From CAWFFV01 sp963814985 (lineage in GTDB: Bacteria; Chloroflexota; Ktedonobacteria; Ktedonobacterales; Ktedonobacteraceae): a DNA stretch of 64,000 nucleotides. The notes under the pieces are model-generated. The model had not been told where the DNA came from. It worked only from the letters and a program-made list of their open reading frames with translations, and searched no databases. The position numbers and the translations under genes were made by a program. Of the stretch, positions 1-9,886 are shown one piece after another (position 1 is the first letter of the stretch; every line of letters starts with the position of its first letter). The stretch is from NCBI GenBank assembly GCA_963814985.1, contig CAWFFV010000025.1, positions 93,042 through 157,041 on the forward strand, in the 5' to 3' direction.

Positions 1-2
1 CT

Positions 3-878
3 TCCGCTGACGGTGCATGGTATTCGACAGACTCGCCCAGGGCTATGAGGGAAGCCCTCGATGCCAGGATTGCAGAGGCATTTTGCTATCTGGCTGGAGT
101 TGCGGAGTCGGAGGAACTATCTGGCATAAATATCATCACTGAGGTCCTCCCAGGAGAACCTGCGCTGACCATCTTTCCAGCCGCTCATTCGCATCATGCA
201 GACTTAATTGTGATGTGCACTCGTGAGCGAGCAGCACTTCAGCGTTGGGGATTGGGGAGTGTCACGCAGAAGGTTGCACGCCATAGTCCGATTCCAGTGT
301 TCATTCTTCATGATGATGCTGAGATGCCGATGAACCTGCACCGTTCAGTACGTGTCCTGGTCACCCTGGATGGTTCCTCTTTTGCCGAAGCTACGCTTCT
401 CCCATCAGCATATTTGAGCGCAGCGTTGTCTGCACCTGTCGAAGGTGCGCTCCACTTAGTACGCGTGCTTCCTGTTGAAGAAGACGCTCAAAACGTAACA
501 GATACAGTCGGACAAGCGCAACATGTCTCGATGGCGAGAACGTATCTGCATGACATGGAGCAGCAACTACGTGAGAATAAAATGGCAGACCTTAAGCTGC
601 ACATTACAACTTCCGTGGAATTTGACAATGATGTGGCAGGTATGCTCATACGTGTGGCAGAAACGGGTGAGACACGAGAAGAGCCGGAGGATTTCGCCGG
701 CTGTGATGTGATTGCGATGGCAACGCGTGGACATAGTGGTCTCCAGCGTTGGGTTTTGGGGAGTACGACAGAGCGTGTGCTTGCCGCCACGAAACTTCCT
801 TTGCTGATTGTGCGTCCCCACGGAGGAGGAGCGGAACACGAAGAGGCGAATGTTGTTGGAAGGAGCAGAAGCGTATGA
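3..878 (+). CDS. Universal stress protein, tandem UspA domains (5' end outside window)
   Basis: The reading frame is open from base 3, so the N-terminus lies upstream. What remains is the C-terminal part of a first UspA domain (ADLIVMCTRE, then the GLGSVTQKVARHSPIPVFIL nucleotide-loop/strand region) and a complete second domain ending with DVIAMATRGHSGLQRWVLGS and PLLIVRP, the G-2x-G-9x-G(S/T) ATP-binding pattern of ATP-binding UspA proteins. Tandem two-domain USPs are cytoplasmic stress-response proteins with no single known reaction. The stop codon overlaps the start of the downstream M20 peptidase (ATGA), implying cotranscription. An internal ATG at 45 is too far into the first domain to be the true start. 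Confidence 0.85.
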   Translation, partial: SADGAWYSTDSPRAMREALDARIAEAFCYLAGVAESEELSGINIITEVLPGEPALTIFPAAHSHHADLIVMCTRERAALQRWGLGSVTQKVARHSPIPVFILHDDAEMPMNLHRSVRVLVTLDGSSFAEATLLPSAYLSAALSAPVEGALHLVRVLPVEEDAQNVTDTVGQAQHVSMARTYLHDMEQQLRENKMADLKLHITTSVEFDNDVAGMLIRVAETGETREEPEDFAGCDVIAMATRGHSGLQRWVLGSTTERVLAATKLPLLIVRPHGGGAEHEEANVVGRSRSV

Positions 879-2251
879 TATCCTCTCATCATTCAGAACA
901 ACTTGGGCCAGTGCTGGCATGGATTGGTGCGCATCGTGAGGAGGCGATTGCTGATGTGCAGCGTTTCTGTCGCCAGCCGAGTATTGCAGCACAGAATCAG
1001 GGTATGAAAGAGATGGCGGCGCTGGTGGCGGATTCGCTCAGGGAACTGGGTGCTGAGACGAGCCTGATCCCTACGGGGGGCTATCCTGTAGTGGTGGGCC
1101 ATCTCACAGGGAAGAGCGCCCGCCGTTTACTGATCTATGACCACTATGATGTGCAGCCGCCAGAGCCACTTGACGAGTGGAACGTACCGCCGTTTGCAGC
1201 AGAGATTCGCGATGGCACTCTCTATGCACGTGGTGCCGCCGATAACAAGGGGAATCTGGTGGCACGCCTCTGGGCGGCGCGGGCGTGGCGTGCGATATAC
1301 GGCACGCTTCCCTGCTGTGTCACATTCGTTGCTGAAGGAGAAGAGGAGATTAGTAGTCCACATCTGGAAGACTTTGCCGCTGCTCATCTGGACATTGTGC
1401 AAGCGGATGCCTGTCTGTGGGAGGCCGGATATCGTACCGCACAAGGCGCGTTAACACTCTATGCCGGGATGAAAGGGCAACTCTACGTCGCGTTGCTTGT
1501 ACGAGGTCTGAGCCACGATCTGCATTCCAGCTATGCTCCTGTCGCGCCAAATGCTGCTTGGCGTCTGATAGAGGCATTGAACACATTGCGTGATCCGTCC
1601 GGACGAGTCTTGATTTCCCACTTCTACGATACCGTACTGTCTCCAAATGAGCGCGAACAGGAACTCATGAAACGCTTTCCTCTTGATGTCACGGCGTTGC
1701 AACAGAGCTGGAACGCGCGACAACTTCCTGGTCCGGCTGATGATCCTGTTGCCATGACACAGTGTTTGCTCTTTGAGCCAACCTGCAATGTCTGTGGCAT
1801 ATGGAGCGGCTATAACGGTCCTGGTTCCAAAACAATTATTCCTGCAACCGCAGGTGTCAAGATTGATTTCCGACTCGTGCCCAACCAGGAACCGCCAATG
1901 ATTTTGGCGTTGCTGCTCCGGCATCTGCATGACCAGGGTTTCTCTGACGTAGAGGTTAGAGCGATGGAAGGATCATGGCCTGCACAGAGTCCTGTGGATA
2001 CGCCACTGATGGAGGCGCTTATCCGTTCGGCGCGCTCTATCTACGGCATTGAGCCACAAGTGCTACCACGTAATGCGGGAACGGGTCCGATGGAGCCACT
2101 CTGCCTGCGTCATGGCGTGCCGGTTGTGGGTGGTGCCGGGGTCGGTAACCAGGATTCACGAAGTCACGCACCAGATGAAAATATCAAGATCGAAGATTAT
2201 ATGCTCGGTATCAAGCATATTGCCGCCCTGCTAGCTGAGTTTGCGGTATAG
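875..2251 (+). CDS. M20 family metallo-dipeptidase
   Basis: A 458-residue protein starting at the ATG that overlaps the USP stop (ATGA) behind a GGAAGGAG-type ribosome site; an upstream in-frame extension exists but lies inside the USP gene. M20/ArgE-DapE family marks are in order: the first zinc histidine and aspartate motif DHYDVQPP (the family usually has GHYDVQP), DGTLYARGAADNKGN with the bridging Asp, the catalytic EGEEEISS, and the late zinc histidine region near SHAPDENIKIEDY. Family members are cytoplasmic di-zinc or di-manganese exopeptidases that cleave dipeptides such as carnosine-type or Cys-Gly substrates. The precise substrate cannot be read from sequence. Confidence 0.88.
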   Translation: MISSHHSEQLGPVLAWIGAHREEAIADVQRFCRQPSIAAQNQGMKEMAALVADSLRELGAETSLIPTGGYPVVVGHLTGKSARRLLIYDHYDVQPPEPLDEWNVPPFAAEIRDGTLYARGAADNKGNLVARLWAARAWRAIYGTLPCCVTFVAEGEEEISSPHLEDFAAAHLDIVQADACLWEAGYRTAQGALTLYAGMKGQLYVALLVRGLSHDLHSSYAPVAPNAAWRLIEALNTLRDPSGRVLISHFYDTVLSPNEREQELMKRFPLDVTALQQSWNARQLPGPADDPVAMTQCLLFEPTCNVCGIWSGYNGPGSKTIIPATAGVKIDFRLVPNQEPPMILALLLRHLHDQGFSDVEVRAMEGSWPAQSPVDTPLMEALIRSARSIYGIEPQVLPRNAGTGPMEPLCLRHGVPVVGGAGVGNQDSRSHAPDENIKIEDYMLGIKHIAALLAEFAV

Positions 2252-2280
2252 GGCGACACGAATTTCTCGTACCTTACCCC

Positions 2281-2315
2281 ATCAGAGAAAACGCAGCGGA
2301 GCTGTTTTTTCTGAT
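2281..2315 (+). terminator. Hairpin with T-run after the M20 peptidase gene
   Basis: Thirty bases after the stop, ATCAGAGAAAA pairs imperfectly with TTTTTTCTGAT around an inner CAGC/GCTG stem. The A-rich/T-rich arms are typical of a bidirectional intrinsic terminator. The rest of the 2252-2475 gap holds only AT-rich sequence with possible -10-like boxes before the argB-like gene. Confidence 0.45.
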
Positions 2316-2475
2316 CGAAAAACTTGAGCATATTTTGAGCACTGACTAGATTACTTATACTACCTCTTTACTTTTTTTGTACTATACTCTTCACAGGATG
2401 AAAAACAAATCCATAGCTACAACACGAAGCTTTTTAAATGTACAAACCCATCTTTATAGAAGGAGTTGTTGAGTA

Positions 2476-3396
2476 ATGACTACAACATTGTCGTTGAGAG
2501 GATCATCTAAAGGTGTTTCCTCATCTCTTTGTGAGGAGATATCTTTAGATGATCCTCCCGGTAGCCAGTTCAATGGGAAGACCCTCGTCATAAAACTTGG
2601 GGGTAGCACATTGGAGCATCAGCGTGGTGTCTTGCAAGATGTTCTCCGGCTACAAGCACTGGGGATACGTGCCGTGCTGGTACACGGTGGTGGACCTGCC
2701 ATCACAACCTTGTTGAATGCCTTGCACATCCCGACGCATTTCGAACGGGGATTGCGTGTCACCGATACACAAACGTTGGAAGTGGTCTGCATGGTTCTAT
2801 GTGGTCAGATCAACGAGCACCTGGTAGTGATGGCCTCAGAGATGGGTGGGAAGGCTGTCGGGTTGAGTGGGACCGATGGTGGTATGGTCCGCGCACATAT
2901 TACTGACGAGCGTCTGGGTCTGGTGGGCGAAGTAGAGACGGTTGATCCTACCCTTGTACAAAAACTATTAGACGATGACTACCTTCCAATTATCGCACCA
3001 CTTGGTCAGGGGCCAGATGGCGGTTGCCTCAATGTCAATGCCGATCTGGTGGCCGCACATCTTGCAGGAGCCCTGCATGCAGAGAAACTTATCTTCTTGA
3101 GTAATGTGACAGGTATCTGCCGCCCTGATGGCACGCTTATCTCTGAATTGAGCGAGGTAGAAGTACACGCTCTGATCGAAACAGGCGTGATTGAAGGTGG
3201 GATGATTCCTAAAGTAACTGCCTGTCTCAGTGCATTAATGGTCGTACCCTGTGTCCAGATTGTCGATGGAGGTGACCCCCATATTCTCCTGCGTCAGATG
3301 AGCGATGAACAGTGCGTTGGGACCACGATTGTGAGGAATGCCTCCGCAAACTCTCCCTCTTGTCTCTCCCATGCCCATCTTTACCATGCGGCGTGA
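2476..3396 (+). CDS. argB: N-acetylglutamate kinase-like amino acid kinase
   Basis: A 306-residue amino acid kinase family protein; N-acetylglutamate kinase phosphorylates the gamma-carboxyl of N-acetyl-L-glutamate in arginine synthesis. Visible marks are the ATP-binding VIKLGGS near residue 38, VLVHGGGPAI, FERGLRVTD (N-acetylglutamate binding), GLSGTDGGMVRA, and NVNADLVAAHLAGAL plus EGGMIPKVTACL at the C-terminal ATP-binding half. There is a roughly 30-residue non-conserved N-terminal extension. The ATG follows GAAGGAG at good spacing. No other arginine gene is nearby; neighbours are a P-loop protein, a LysR regulator and a CitE-like lyase, so a dedicated non-arginine acylamino acid pathway is possible. 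The family call is firm, the arginine role is inferred. Confidence 0.85.
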   Translation: MTTTLSLRGSSKGVSSSLCEEISLDDPPGSQFNGKTLVIKLGGSTLEHQRGVLQDVLRLQALGIRAVLVHGGGPAITTLLNALHIPTHFERGLRVTDTQTLEVVCMVLCGQINEHLVVMASEMGGKAVGLSGTDGGMVRAHITDERLGLVGEVETVDPTLVQKLLDDDYLPIIAPLGQGPDGGCLNVNADLVAAHLAGALHAEKLIFLSNVTGICRPDGTLISELSEVEVHALIETGVIEGGMIPKVTACLSALMVVPCVQIVDGGDPHILLRQMSDEQCVGTTIVRNASANSPSCLSHAHLYHAA

Positions 3397-3547
3397 AGGT
3401 GGGTATCTGTCAAAGGAAGTGGACTTGTGATCTACGATGTGAAGCAGAGTCTCCACATCTTCACTCATCGTGCAACACGATGGAGAGAGGAAACGTGGGA
3501 GGAAAAGACCCGTTTGCAGAGAGCCGTTGAACAAAGAGGAGGATCAC

Positions 3548-4633
3548 ATGAAGATACACCTTACCAAAATTCCATCGGTTGTCAGACGATTACATCTGCC
3601 AGACGACATTGAAGTGAGCGATTGCATTGTACCTGAAGAAGGTGCCGTGATCGTTGTTGAAGCGCTGGAGGATGAAGGGAAAAATCATCTGCTTGAGTTC
3701 GCGAGTGGCAGAGTCGGTGACCTTGTAGAGGGCGATATTCTTGCGGTTGTTTTGGGGAAACGGCTGGCATTACGCGAATATAGTGGTGATATGCCTGCCC
3801 ATCTGGCTGTTGGCGACATCATCAACGTTTTGTGTGAGAGTGGCGTTGTCGGCAACATTCGCGGCTTGAATGAGAAGTGGGGTATTCCCATGCAGGTGAA
3901 AGTATTGGGCAGCGTCGTTTCAGAGGGCAAACAACTCAATCTCAAAGATGGTGCGATTGAGCGACGGCAACATCTGGAGAGCAGTGCCCCCATCATTGGT
4001 GTCGTCGGTACATGCATGAACATCGGCAAAACGACAGCGATCAGCAAGCTGATCAAGCACTTTCGACGGCAAGGCTTGAAGGTTGCAGGTGTCAAGCTCT
4101 CCGGAGTCGCCTCGACGCGGGATCTCGACAAAATCAGCGATGCGGGGGCCTCTCCCGTCCTGGGCTTTCTGGATGGCGGTCTTCCCTCCACCTGTGGCGA
4201 TGCCAATACAGTAGTTGAGGTTGCGCTGGGCATTCTGCATGAAGTCAATACGAAGAAGCCAGATCTGATCATTGGAGAATTTGGGGACAGTATCCTGGGT
4301 GAATATAACGTCGAATATCTGCTCAGGCACCTGGAGATTCAGAAGTACATCTGTTCACTCATCGTTGCAACGGGTGACTTTGTTGCCGCGTGGGGAGCCA
4401 AAGAACTTATGAATCAGTATGGAATTGCGGTCACCGTGATAACCGGACCAGTAACGAACAATGAGACTGGAGCGCTCTACATCGAAAAGCACCTGCATAT
4501 CCCCGCAGAGAGCAACCTGCACGAGATGAGCAAGACCATACGTCTGATAGAAGAGCACTTGCGGCAGGCACGAGAGAAAAGTCAGAAAGCAGTTGACATC
4601 TGTGGTCATGGTAGTACTATGATACAGTACTGA
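3548..4633 (+). CDS. P-loop NTPase, MobB/dethiobiotin-synthetase-like fold, unknown function
   Basis: A 361-residue protein starting at an ATG eight bases after AGAGGAGG. Residues 1-150 form an uncharacterised, probably beta-rich domain. From about residue 152 comes a Walker A loop, GVVGTCMNIGKTTAISKL, followed by the GLKVAGVKLSG strand-loop and LIIGEFGDS, a layout seen in SIMIBI-class enzymes such as dethiobiotin synthetase, MobB and DUF1611 proteins. These couple ATP to carboxylate activation or act as small GTPases. It lies 150 bases after the argB-like kinase and 27 bases before a LysR gene on the same strand. I do not recognise a specific family; DUF1611 is the closest guess by architecture only. 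Confidence 0.6.
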   Translation: MKIHLTKIPSVVRRLHLPDDIEVSDCIVPEEGAVIVVEALEDEGKNHLLEFASGRVGDLVEGDILAVVLGKRLALREYSGDMPAHLAVGDIINVLCESGVVGNIRGLNEKWGIPMQVKVLGSVVSEGKQLNLKDGAIERRQHLESSAPIIGVVGTCMNIGKTTAISKLIKHFRRQGLKVAGVKLSGVASTRDLDKISDAGASPVLGFLDGGLPSTCGDANTVVEVALGILHEVNTKKPDLIIGEFGDSILGEYNVEYLLRHLEIQKYICSLIVATGDFVAAWGAKELMNQYGIAVTVITGPVTNNETGALYIEKHLHIPAESNLHEMSKTIRLIEEHLRQAREKSQKAVDICGHGSTMIQY

Positions 4634-4660
4634 ACATACAACTTCTTACCAGGGGATTTG

Positions 4661-5570
4661 ATGCGTAACATTAACTTGCATCAACTTGCAACTTTTCAGG
4701 TAGTCGCAAAACATTGTAGCTATGTGCGTGCCGCTGAGGAACTGCATTTCAGCCAGCCCGCCGTTTCAGCTCAAATACACCAGCTCGAAGAGTCAATGGG
4801 CGTCAAGCTTTTTGACAAGATTGGTCGCAAGACTCATCTTACGCATGCCGGAGAAGAACTTTATCTGTATAGTCAAAAGATCTTCTCCTTGATTGAGGAA
4901 ACACTGGACACAATGGAAATCCTTGAGTAGCCCGTACTACGGTCGTCTCAGTGTAGGGGCAGATACCACCGTAGGGACGTATGTCATTCCGGGACTTCTG
5001 GGTAAATTTCACCAACTCTATCCCGAAGTTGAAATCACGTTGGAGGTAGTCAACCGTGGTTATCTGGTGGATGCGCTGATAAATAGCCGTGTGGATATGG
5101 TGATCATGGGAAAAATTCCTACGGAGGCCCCTGTCTTTGTCGCCCCATTTGCCTCTAACGAGCTTGTACTCGTTGCACCTCCCACTCATCGCCTTGCAGG
5201 ATGCGTGAATGTGCCTTTTGCGGAACTGGCCCGTGAGCACTTCCTCTTGCGTGAGGAGGGATCAGGAACGCGATCTGCCCTGGAAAGTGCCTTCCTGGAG
5301 GCTGGTCTGCCTCTACAAGTAAGCATGCAGGTAGGAAACAATAGTGCTATTAAGCAAGGCGTGGCAGCGGGTCTGGGTGTTGCCCTTATCTCTCGCGTTG
5401 CGCTAGATATGGAACTGGAGACCAATCGTCTTGTGATTCTCGATGTTGAAGGTTTTCCAATCATGCGCCAATGGCGGCTGGTTCATTTAAAGGACAAAAA
5501 TCTTTCTGCTACAGCACGCGCATTCAAATTCTTTATTTTGCAGCACACAGAGCGCCTGATGCGCCGCTAG
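4661..5570 (+). CDS. LysR-family transcriptional regulator (frameshifted)
   Basis: The N-terminal winged helix-turn-helix is clear (HQLATFQVVAKHCSYVRAAE, then FSQPAVSAQIHQLEESMGVK and the linker helix). The frame stops at 4928-4930, but the effector-binding domain resumes immediately in the next frame (YYGRLSVGADTTVGTYVIPG through LLREEGSGTR and VAAGLGVALISR). The shift needed is one base near 4915-4930, so the intact protein would be about 300 residues, the family norm. LysR proteins bind DNA as tetramers and usually respond to a pathway metabolite; the neighbouring kinase, P-loop and lyase genes are the likely targets. Sequence error or a recent mutation both explain the break. Confidence 0.85.
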
Positions 5571-5626
5571 GGGATTGAGGAGATTTTTATGTTGTCAGGG
5601 AACATTGGATACAAAAGGAGAGTGTA

Positions 5627-6526
5627 ATGCGTTTAAGACGGTCTGAATTATCGACGCCTGCCAGTAACGAACGTATGATAGAGAAAGCGGCGGCGAGCAA
5701 TGCCGATCTGGTGTTTCTCGATCTTGAGGACTCAGTTTCTCCCAATGAGAAGGTAGGGGCAAGAGAAAAGGTCGTGAAAGCTCTAAAAACGTTGGATTGG
5801 GGAGAAAAAACTCGTGGTGTGCGCATTAATGATCTGGAAACAGAGTATGCTTACCAGGACATTATCTCGATCACTGAAGAGGCTGGTGAGTATTTCGATA
5901 TCATGATCATACCCAAAGTGAAATCAGCCAGGGATGTCTGGTGGGTTGATATGCTTCTCTCTCAAATAGAGAAACGTTTGAAGCGGACGAGGCGCATCGG
6001 TCTGGAAGTGCTGATCGAAGAAGTAGAAGCCATGATCCACATAGAGGAAATAGCCTGCTCCAGCCAGCGTTTAGAGGCATTAATCTTTGGCCCTGGCGAC
6101 TACAGCGCTTCACAAGGAATGGATAGTAGGGTCATCGAAGGCCATCTCGATGTCTATCCTGGTGATCCCTGGCACTATGCTCGTAACAAGATAGCTATTG
6201 CTGCTCATATGGCGGGTATTGATGCCATAGACGGAGCCTATGCGGAATTCAAGAACCCTGATGGCTATCGACGAGAGTGTATACATTCGCACGTTCTGGG
6301 GTTCACCGGGAAATGGGCTATTCACCCCAGCCAGATTAACATTGCTCATGAGGTGTACTCACCTTCGCAAGAAGAGGTCTATTATGCACGTAAGCTCGAT
6401 GCTGCATATACGGAAGCTCTGGCTAATGGTCTGGGAGCCGTTGCCATCGATGGAAAAATGGTAGATGCCGCCATCGTAAGAAGTGTGCGAAATATCATTC
6501 AGAAAGCTGACCTTATCGGTATGTGA
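5627..6526 (+). CDS. HpcH/HpaI aldolase / CitE-family lyase (malyl-CoA-lyase-like)
   Basis: A 299-residue TIM-barrel lyase of the CitE/malyl-CoA lyase group. Family features are RRSELSTPASNERMIEKA at the start, the metal-binding LVFLDLEDSVSPNEK, RINDLET, the MIIPKVKSARD strand, a Glu in GLEVLIEEVEA, and LIFGPGDYSASQGM, followed by GFTGKWAIHPSQI. Members make or cleave C-C bonds of 3-hydroxyacyl-CoA esters, such as malyl-CoA to acetyl-CoA and glyoxylate. The ATG follows AAAGGAG. It is codirectional with the LysR gene 56 bases upstream. Exact substrate is undetermined. Confidence 0.8.
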   Translation: MRLRRSELSTPASNERMIEKAAASNADLVFLDLEDSVSPNEKVGAREKVVKALKTLDWGEKTRGVRINDLETEYAYQDIISITEEAGEYFDIMIIPKVKSARDVWWVDMLLSQIEKRLKRTRRIGLEVLIEEVEAMIHIEEIACSSQRLEALIFGPGDYSASQGMDSRVIEGHLDVYPGDPWHYARNKIAIAAHMAGIDAIDGAYAEFKNPDGYRRECIHSHVLGFTGKWAIHPSQINIAHEVYSPSQEEVYYARKLDAAYTEALANGLGAVAIDGKMVDAAIVRSVRNIIQKADLIGM

Positions 6527-6529
6527 CTC

Positions 6530-6680
6530 TAACTACTCAGGTCTGCTTACCACCTGCGGTGGCTCGCTCTTGTTTTATCTGGATGGCGGGTTTGCGCCGC
6601 AAACCCGCCATCCAGATAAAACGGTTTGCGAAGCGCTTCAGGCGCTGAAGGAATCCGGAAAAGGGCCTATATAACTTAGC
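6530..6680. repeat. Family A palindromic repeat, copy 1
   Basis: Left end TAACTACTCAGGT matches the family end; the right end (about 6664-6677) is degraded. The centre is a perfect 25-bp inverted repeat, arms 6572-6596 and 6598-6622, beginning GTTTTATCTGG and with GGGTTTGCG at the tip. The left flank holds a small hairpin (CCACCTGCGGTGG) and the right flank another (AGCGCTTCAGGCGCT). It lies between convergent genes. Confidence 0.85.
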
Positions 6681-6742
6681 AAATAGGTGACCAGTCAGCT
6701 TTGCAAAAGCACAACCGGTCATTATTTGATGACGATGTAATA

Positions 6743-9148
6743 CTATGCACTGAGTAGCCCCTTGAGCAATGTAACGGCATTAATCCCACCATCAGCCGCA
6801 CTGGTGGAGTAGAGTGCTACAACACCTTCCTGAGCACCGCCTTTGAAAGTGGAAGTATAATCCACCTTGGCAGAGAACGCTGTTGGTCCCATACCACTCC
6901 CCATTGCTGGGGCCTGTCCAATGGTGGTCAAGAGATGATCCAGTATATACACAGTACCAACCTGTCCCTCAAACGCATTACCGGTTCCTGTAACAGTCAC
7001 AGGACTGGTCAAGAGACTACCGTTCTGTGGAGATGTGACAGACAGGCCATCCGTCTTCACTGCTACCACCTCCCAGATGTTCGAGGTATTACCATACAGA
7101 CGACTGAGTGTCACTTTGACTATTGGATGGCCAATACCAGTACTTTGCACCTGTACGACCGCATCAACATCTTTGGTACCACCACCACTCAAAACCGTTG
7201 CCTGAGCACTACTTGACCACTTGAAAAACGTCACTGCCAACTTTTGTGCGACCTGCTTCGCATCATTTTTCCAGGATACTTCCCGTACTGACATCACGCT
7301 GATCGGCTTCAGCTTGCCAGCGTGTCAGGTCAGGGAAAATTCCTGGGAAAGCAACCTGAGCAAATGCCTTCTGACCGTTATTCCAGGCAAATTCACGGAA
7401 GAGGTCTTGTTGCCACTGATCAGAGGATTTGCCTTTGTTCAGACTGGAGTTCTGATCGACTTCCGCTGTCATGACGGTACTGTAATCGCTAATTCCGGCA
7501 TCACCACTGGTGAGTCCTTGTAACTTGAAGAGTTGCACTGGCTGAGCATCAGTGATATGATCGTAGACATAGACATCCTGGACCGTATTACTTCCATGAT
7601 AGAACACTGTTACTAATGCTTGCAGAGATGTGTCTCCCTTCAGATTGGCACAACTCACACTCAAACATTAGAGACACCATTCTTTGTACCAACAATAGGA
7701 TTCCAATACGATGCATTTTGCACCGTATCAGGACATGGCAACGGACCCAAAGCAACATGTTGCCCTGGAGTTAGCAGAACCTTCACCATAACTCCCGTTG
7801 CCACACTAAGACTAATGCCACCATTGGCTTCCTGGACTTCCACAACCCCTTCCTGAGTACCAGACTGGAAACTACTATTATAGATCACCATAGTCGAGTA
7901 TGGGCCTATCCCCATACCAATATCAGAAGAGACCGTGGCATGTCCAATATCGGTATACAGGTGATCCAATACAAGAGCCTGCCCTATTGTGGCTTCAAAA
8001 GCACTCCCTGTTCCCGTGATTCTCACCGGACTACTGATCACATTGCGAGATTGCGGAGACGTGACTGTGAGTCGGGAACTGTCCTGCACAGCAATTGCCT
8101 CCCAGATATTATGTGTATTGCCGTTGAGTCGACTGAGTGTCACCGAAATGGTGCTATGTCCCAATGTAGTATCTTGGTACCTGTACAACGGCATTAACAT
8201 CTTTAGCGCCGCCTCCACTCAAAACTGTTGTCTGAGTACTGGTACGGGCCACTGGAAGAACTTCACGGCCAACTGTTGTGCAACTTGCTTTGCTTGTTTT
8301 TCCAGGGATCACTTCCCGTGTTAACCCTAGTCTGATCAGCCTCAGCCTGATAGCGCGTCAAATCGGGGAATATCCCTGGAAATGCCGTTTGAACCAACGT
8401 CTTCGTACTACCATTCCAGTCAAACTCGCGGAAGAGGTCCTGAGTCAACTGAGCACTGGCCTTTCCTTTGTTCAAACTGGAATTTGTGTCCGTTTCTGCT
8501 GTCATGATGGTATTGTAACTACTAATCTTCGCATCACCTTTGACGAGATCTTGCAGCTTAAAGAGCGCTGTTGGATATGCACTGGTAATATTGTTGTATA
8601 CATATATATCCAATGTTGCAGCTGCTCCGCTGTGACGCACTGTTACCAATGCTTGCAAAGAAGTATTGTCCATCATGTTAGCGCAACTAACACTCTCTAC
8701 ATGAGAAACGCCAGCTTTGGTGCCAAGAATGGTATCCCAATATGCCGCATTTTTCACAGCACTGGGACAGGATTGTGGTCCCAATAGTATTCCGGGTGCT
8801 GGAGCCGGTGTTACATCACTTTCCCGCCCGGCGTTGTGGTTGGCGTATTTACTACTATGGGGGTGACCGCTCCGTGCTTTGAGGCGTTGGTGTCGGTGTT
8901 ACCTGACTTCCTGTCTGCTGACCCAGTTGGGCGAACAGGAGAATTCCAATGCTCAATATAACTACAAGTGCGACAACTACAATCGTACTTATCGTCCAGA
9001 AATTTTTCCTTGGACTGGGAGGTTGCGGAATGGTCTGCACTGGAGGTATCCTCTGCTCGGGTATTGTGTCCTGGTCATAGATTGTGTGAGGATCCTGTGC
9101 AGAAGCCTTCTGCTCTGTTTTTGTATCTATATCATGCTCATCCATTGC
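6743..9148 (-). pseudogene. Membrane-anchored protein with duplicated (unknown + Gmad2-like) domains, frameshifted
   Basis: The likely start at 9148 follows TAGGAGTAAGG. A cytosolic, charged N-terminus of about 47 residues leads to one transmembrane segment (TISTIVVVALVVILSIGILL) and a TPTPTP linker. Then a unit of about 320 residues occurs twice: an unknown module (CP..V.NAAYWD, SVSCAN, TSLQALVTV, NSSLNKGK, QDLFRE, FPGIFPDLTR) and a Gmad2-like Ig module (VTSPQ...SPV.VTGTG.AFE..G). The frame breaks near 7280, 7662, 8240 and 8820; each piece continues the previous one. Gmad2 domains occur in Firmicutes spore-germination and other extracytoplasmic proteins. Function is unknown; the breaks may be errors or decay. 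Confidence 0.7.
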
Positions 9149-9886
9149 CTTACTCCTACTTGAACTACCCATGAACAGGTAGCCTGAAGAGGCACATTTT
9201 TTAATAATCATAAATAGCGTACACGTAAGATATACCAAAACAGTCAGTTATAGATAAAAAAACCTTACAATGCTATCACGACTACATCATCGCAGGAACA
9301 CAAATACAAATCAGGATTTCATATAGCCTAAAATTGCTTTTTCTGGTGGGAAAGGTGACTTGCAAAAACTCTGAAAAACTCAGTTGCAGGTATTGACAGT
9401 ATGGCGCTTTTTGCCTACAATTTAAGTAACATGTGTTACCTGCGGCAATGGAGCAAGGTAAAAATGCTGGCAAGAATATCGTTTGGGGAGCACATAATAC
9501 AGATGGCACAAACCAAATACACTCAGCTGCTTCTGCCTCTTTCTATATACACATTGAATGCATATTGTTGTTGTCCTCTCTTCTGCTCCTCTACCCATGC
9601 GCCGGACTATAGCACTCTCCACTAGACATGTTACAACAACACATTCCGCATACCTGCTACAGCGTGTTGGCTCCTTCGATTACCAAAGACGGTTGCGTTT
9701 GGGATTACACTGGCAAAGTGTTTGATAGAGATTTTTGCATTATGAAATGCAAAAAGAACAGAAAGGAAACTCCAAATCTAACACCAATTACATCTGATCC
9801 TATCGAGGTGGGGATTACAGGCACGATGCAGTGTCCTCGAAACCGGAAGAAGAGCGTTTTTCAGTTGTGGAAAGGAGACATCTTAT
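9149..9886. other. Gap of about 740 bp without a convincing gene; contains a perfect hairpin
   Basis: No reading frame here has a credible ribosome site together with conserved-looking composition. The only clear structure is a 10-bp perfect inverted repeat, TTTTTGCATT at 9732-9741 and AATGCAAAAA at 9746-9755, about 130 bases before the oxidoreductase start; it could be an operator or terminator. The short frame at 9628-9894 reads like random sequence. Confidence 0.5.

Noticed and set aside
2252..2475. Riboswitch before the argB-like gene
   Set aside because: Only a terminator-like hairpin is seen; no recognisable aptamer.
4893..4930. Programmed frameshift in the LysR gene
   Set aside because: No slippery heptamer or downstream structure is evident; many other genes in the window show the same kind of break.
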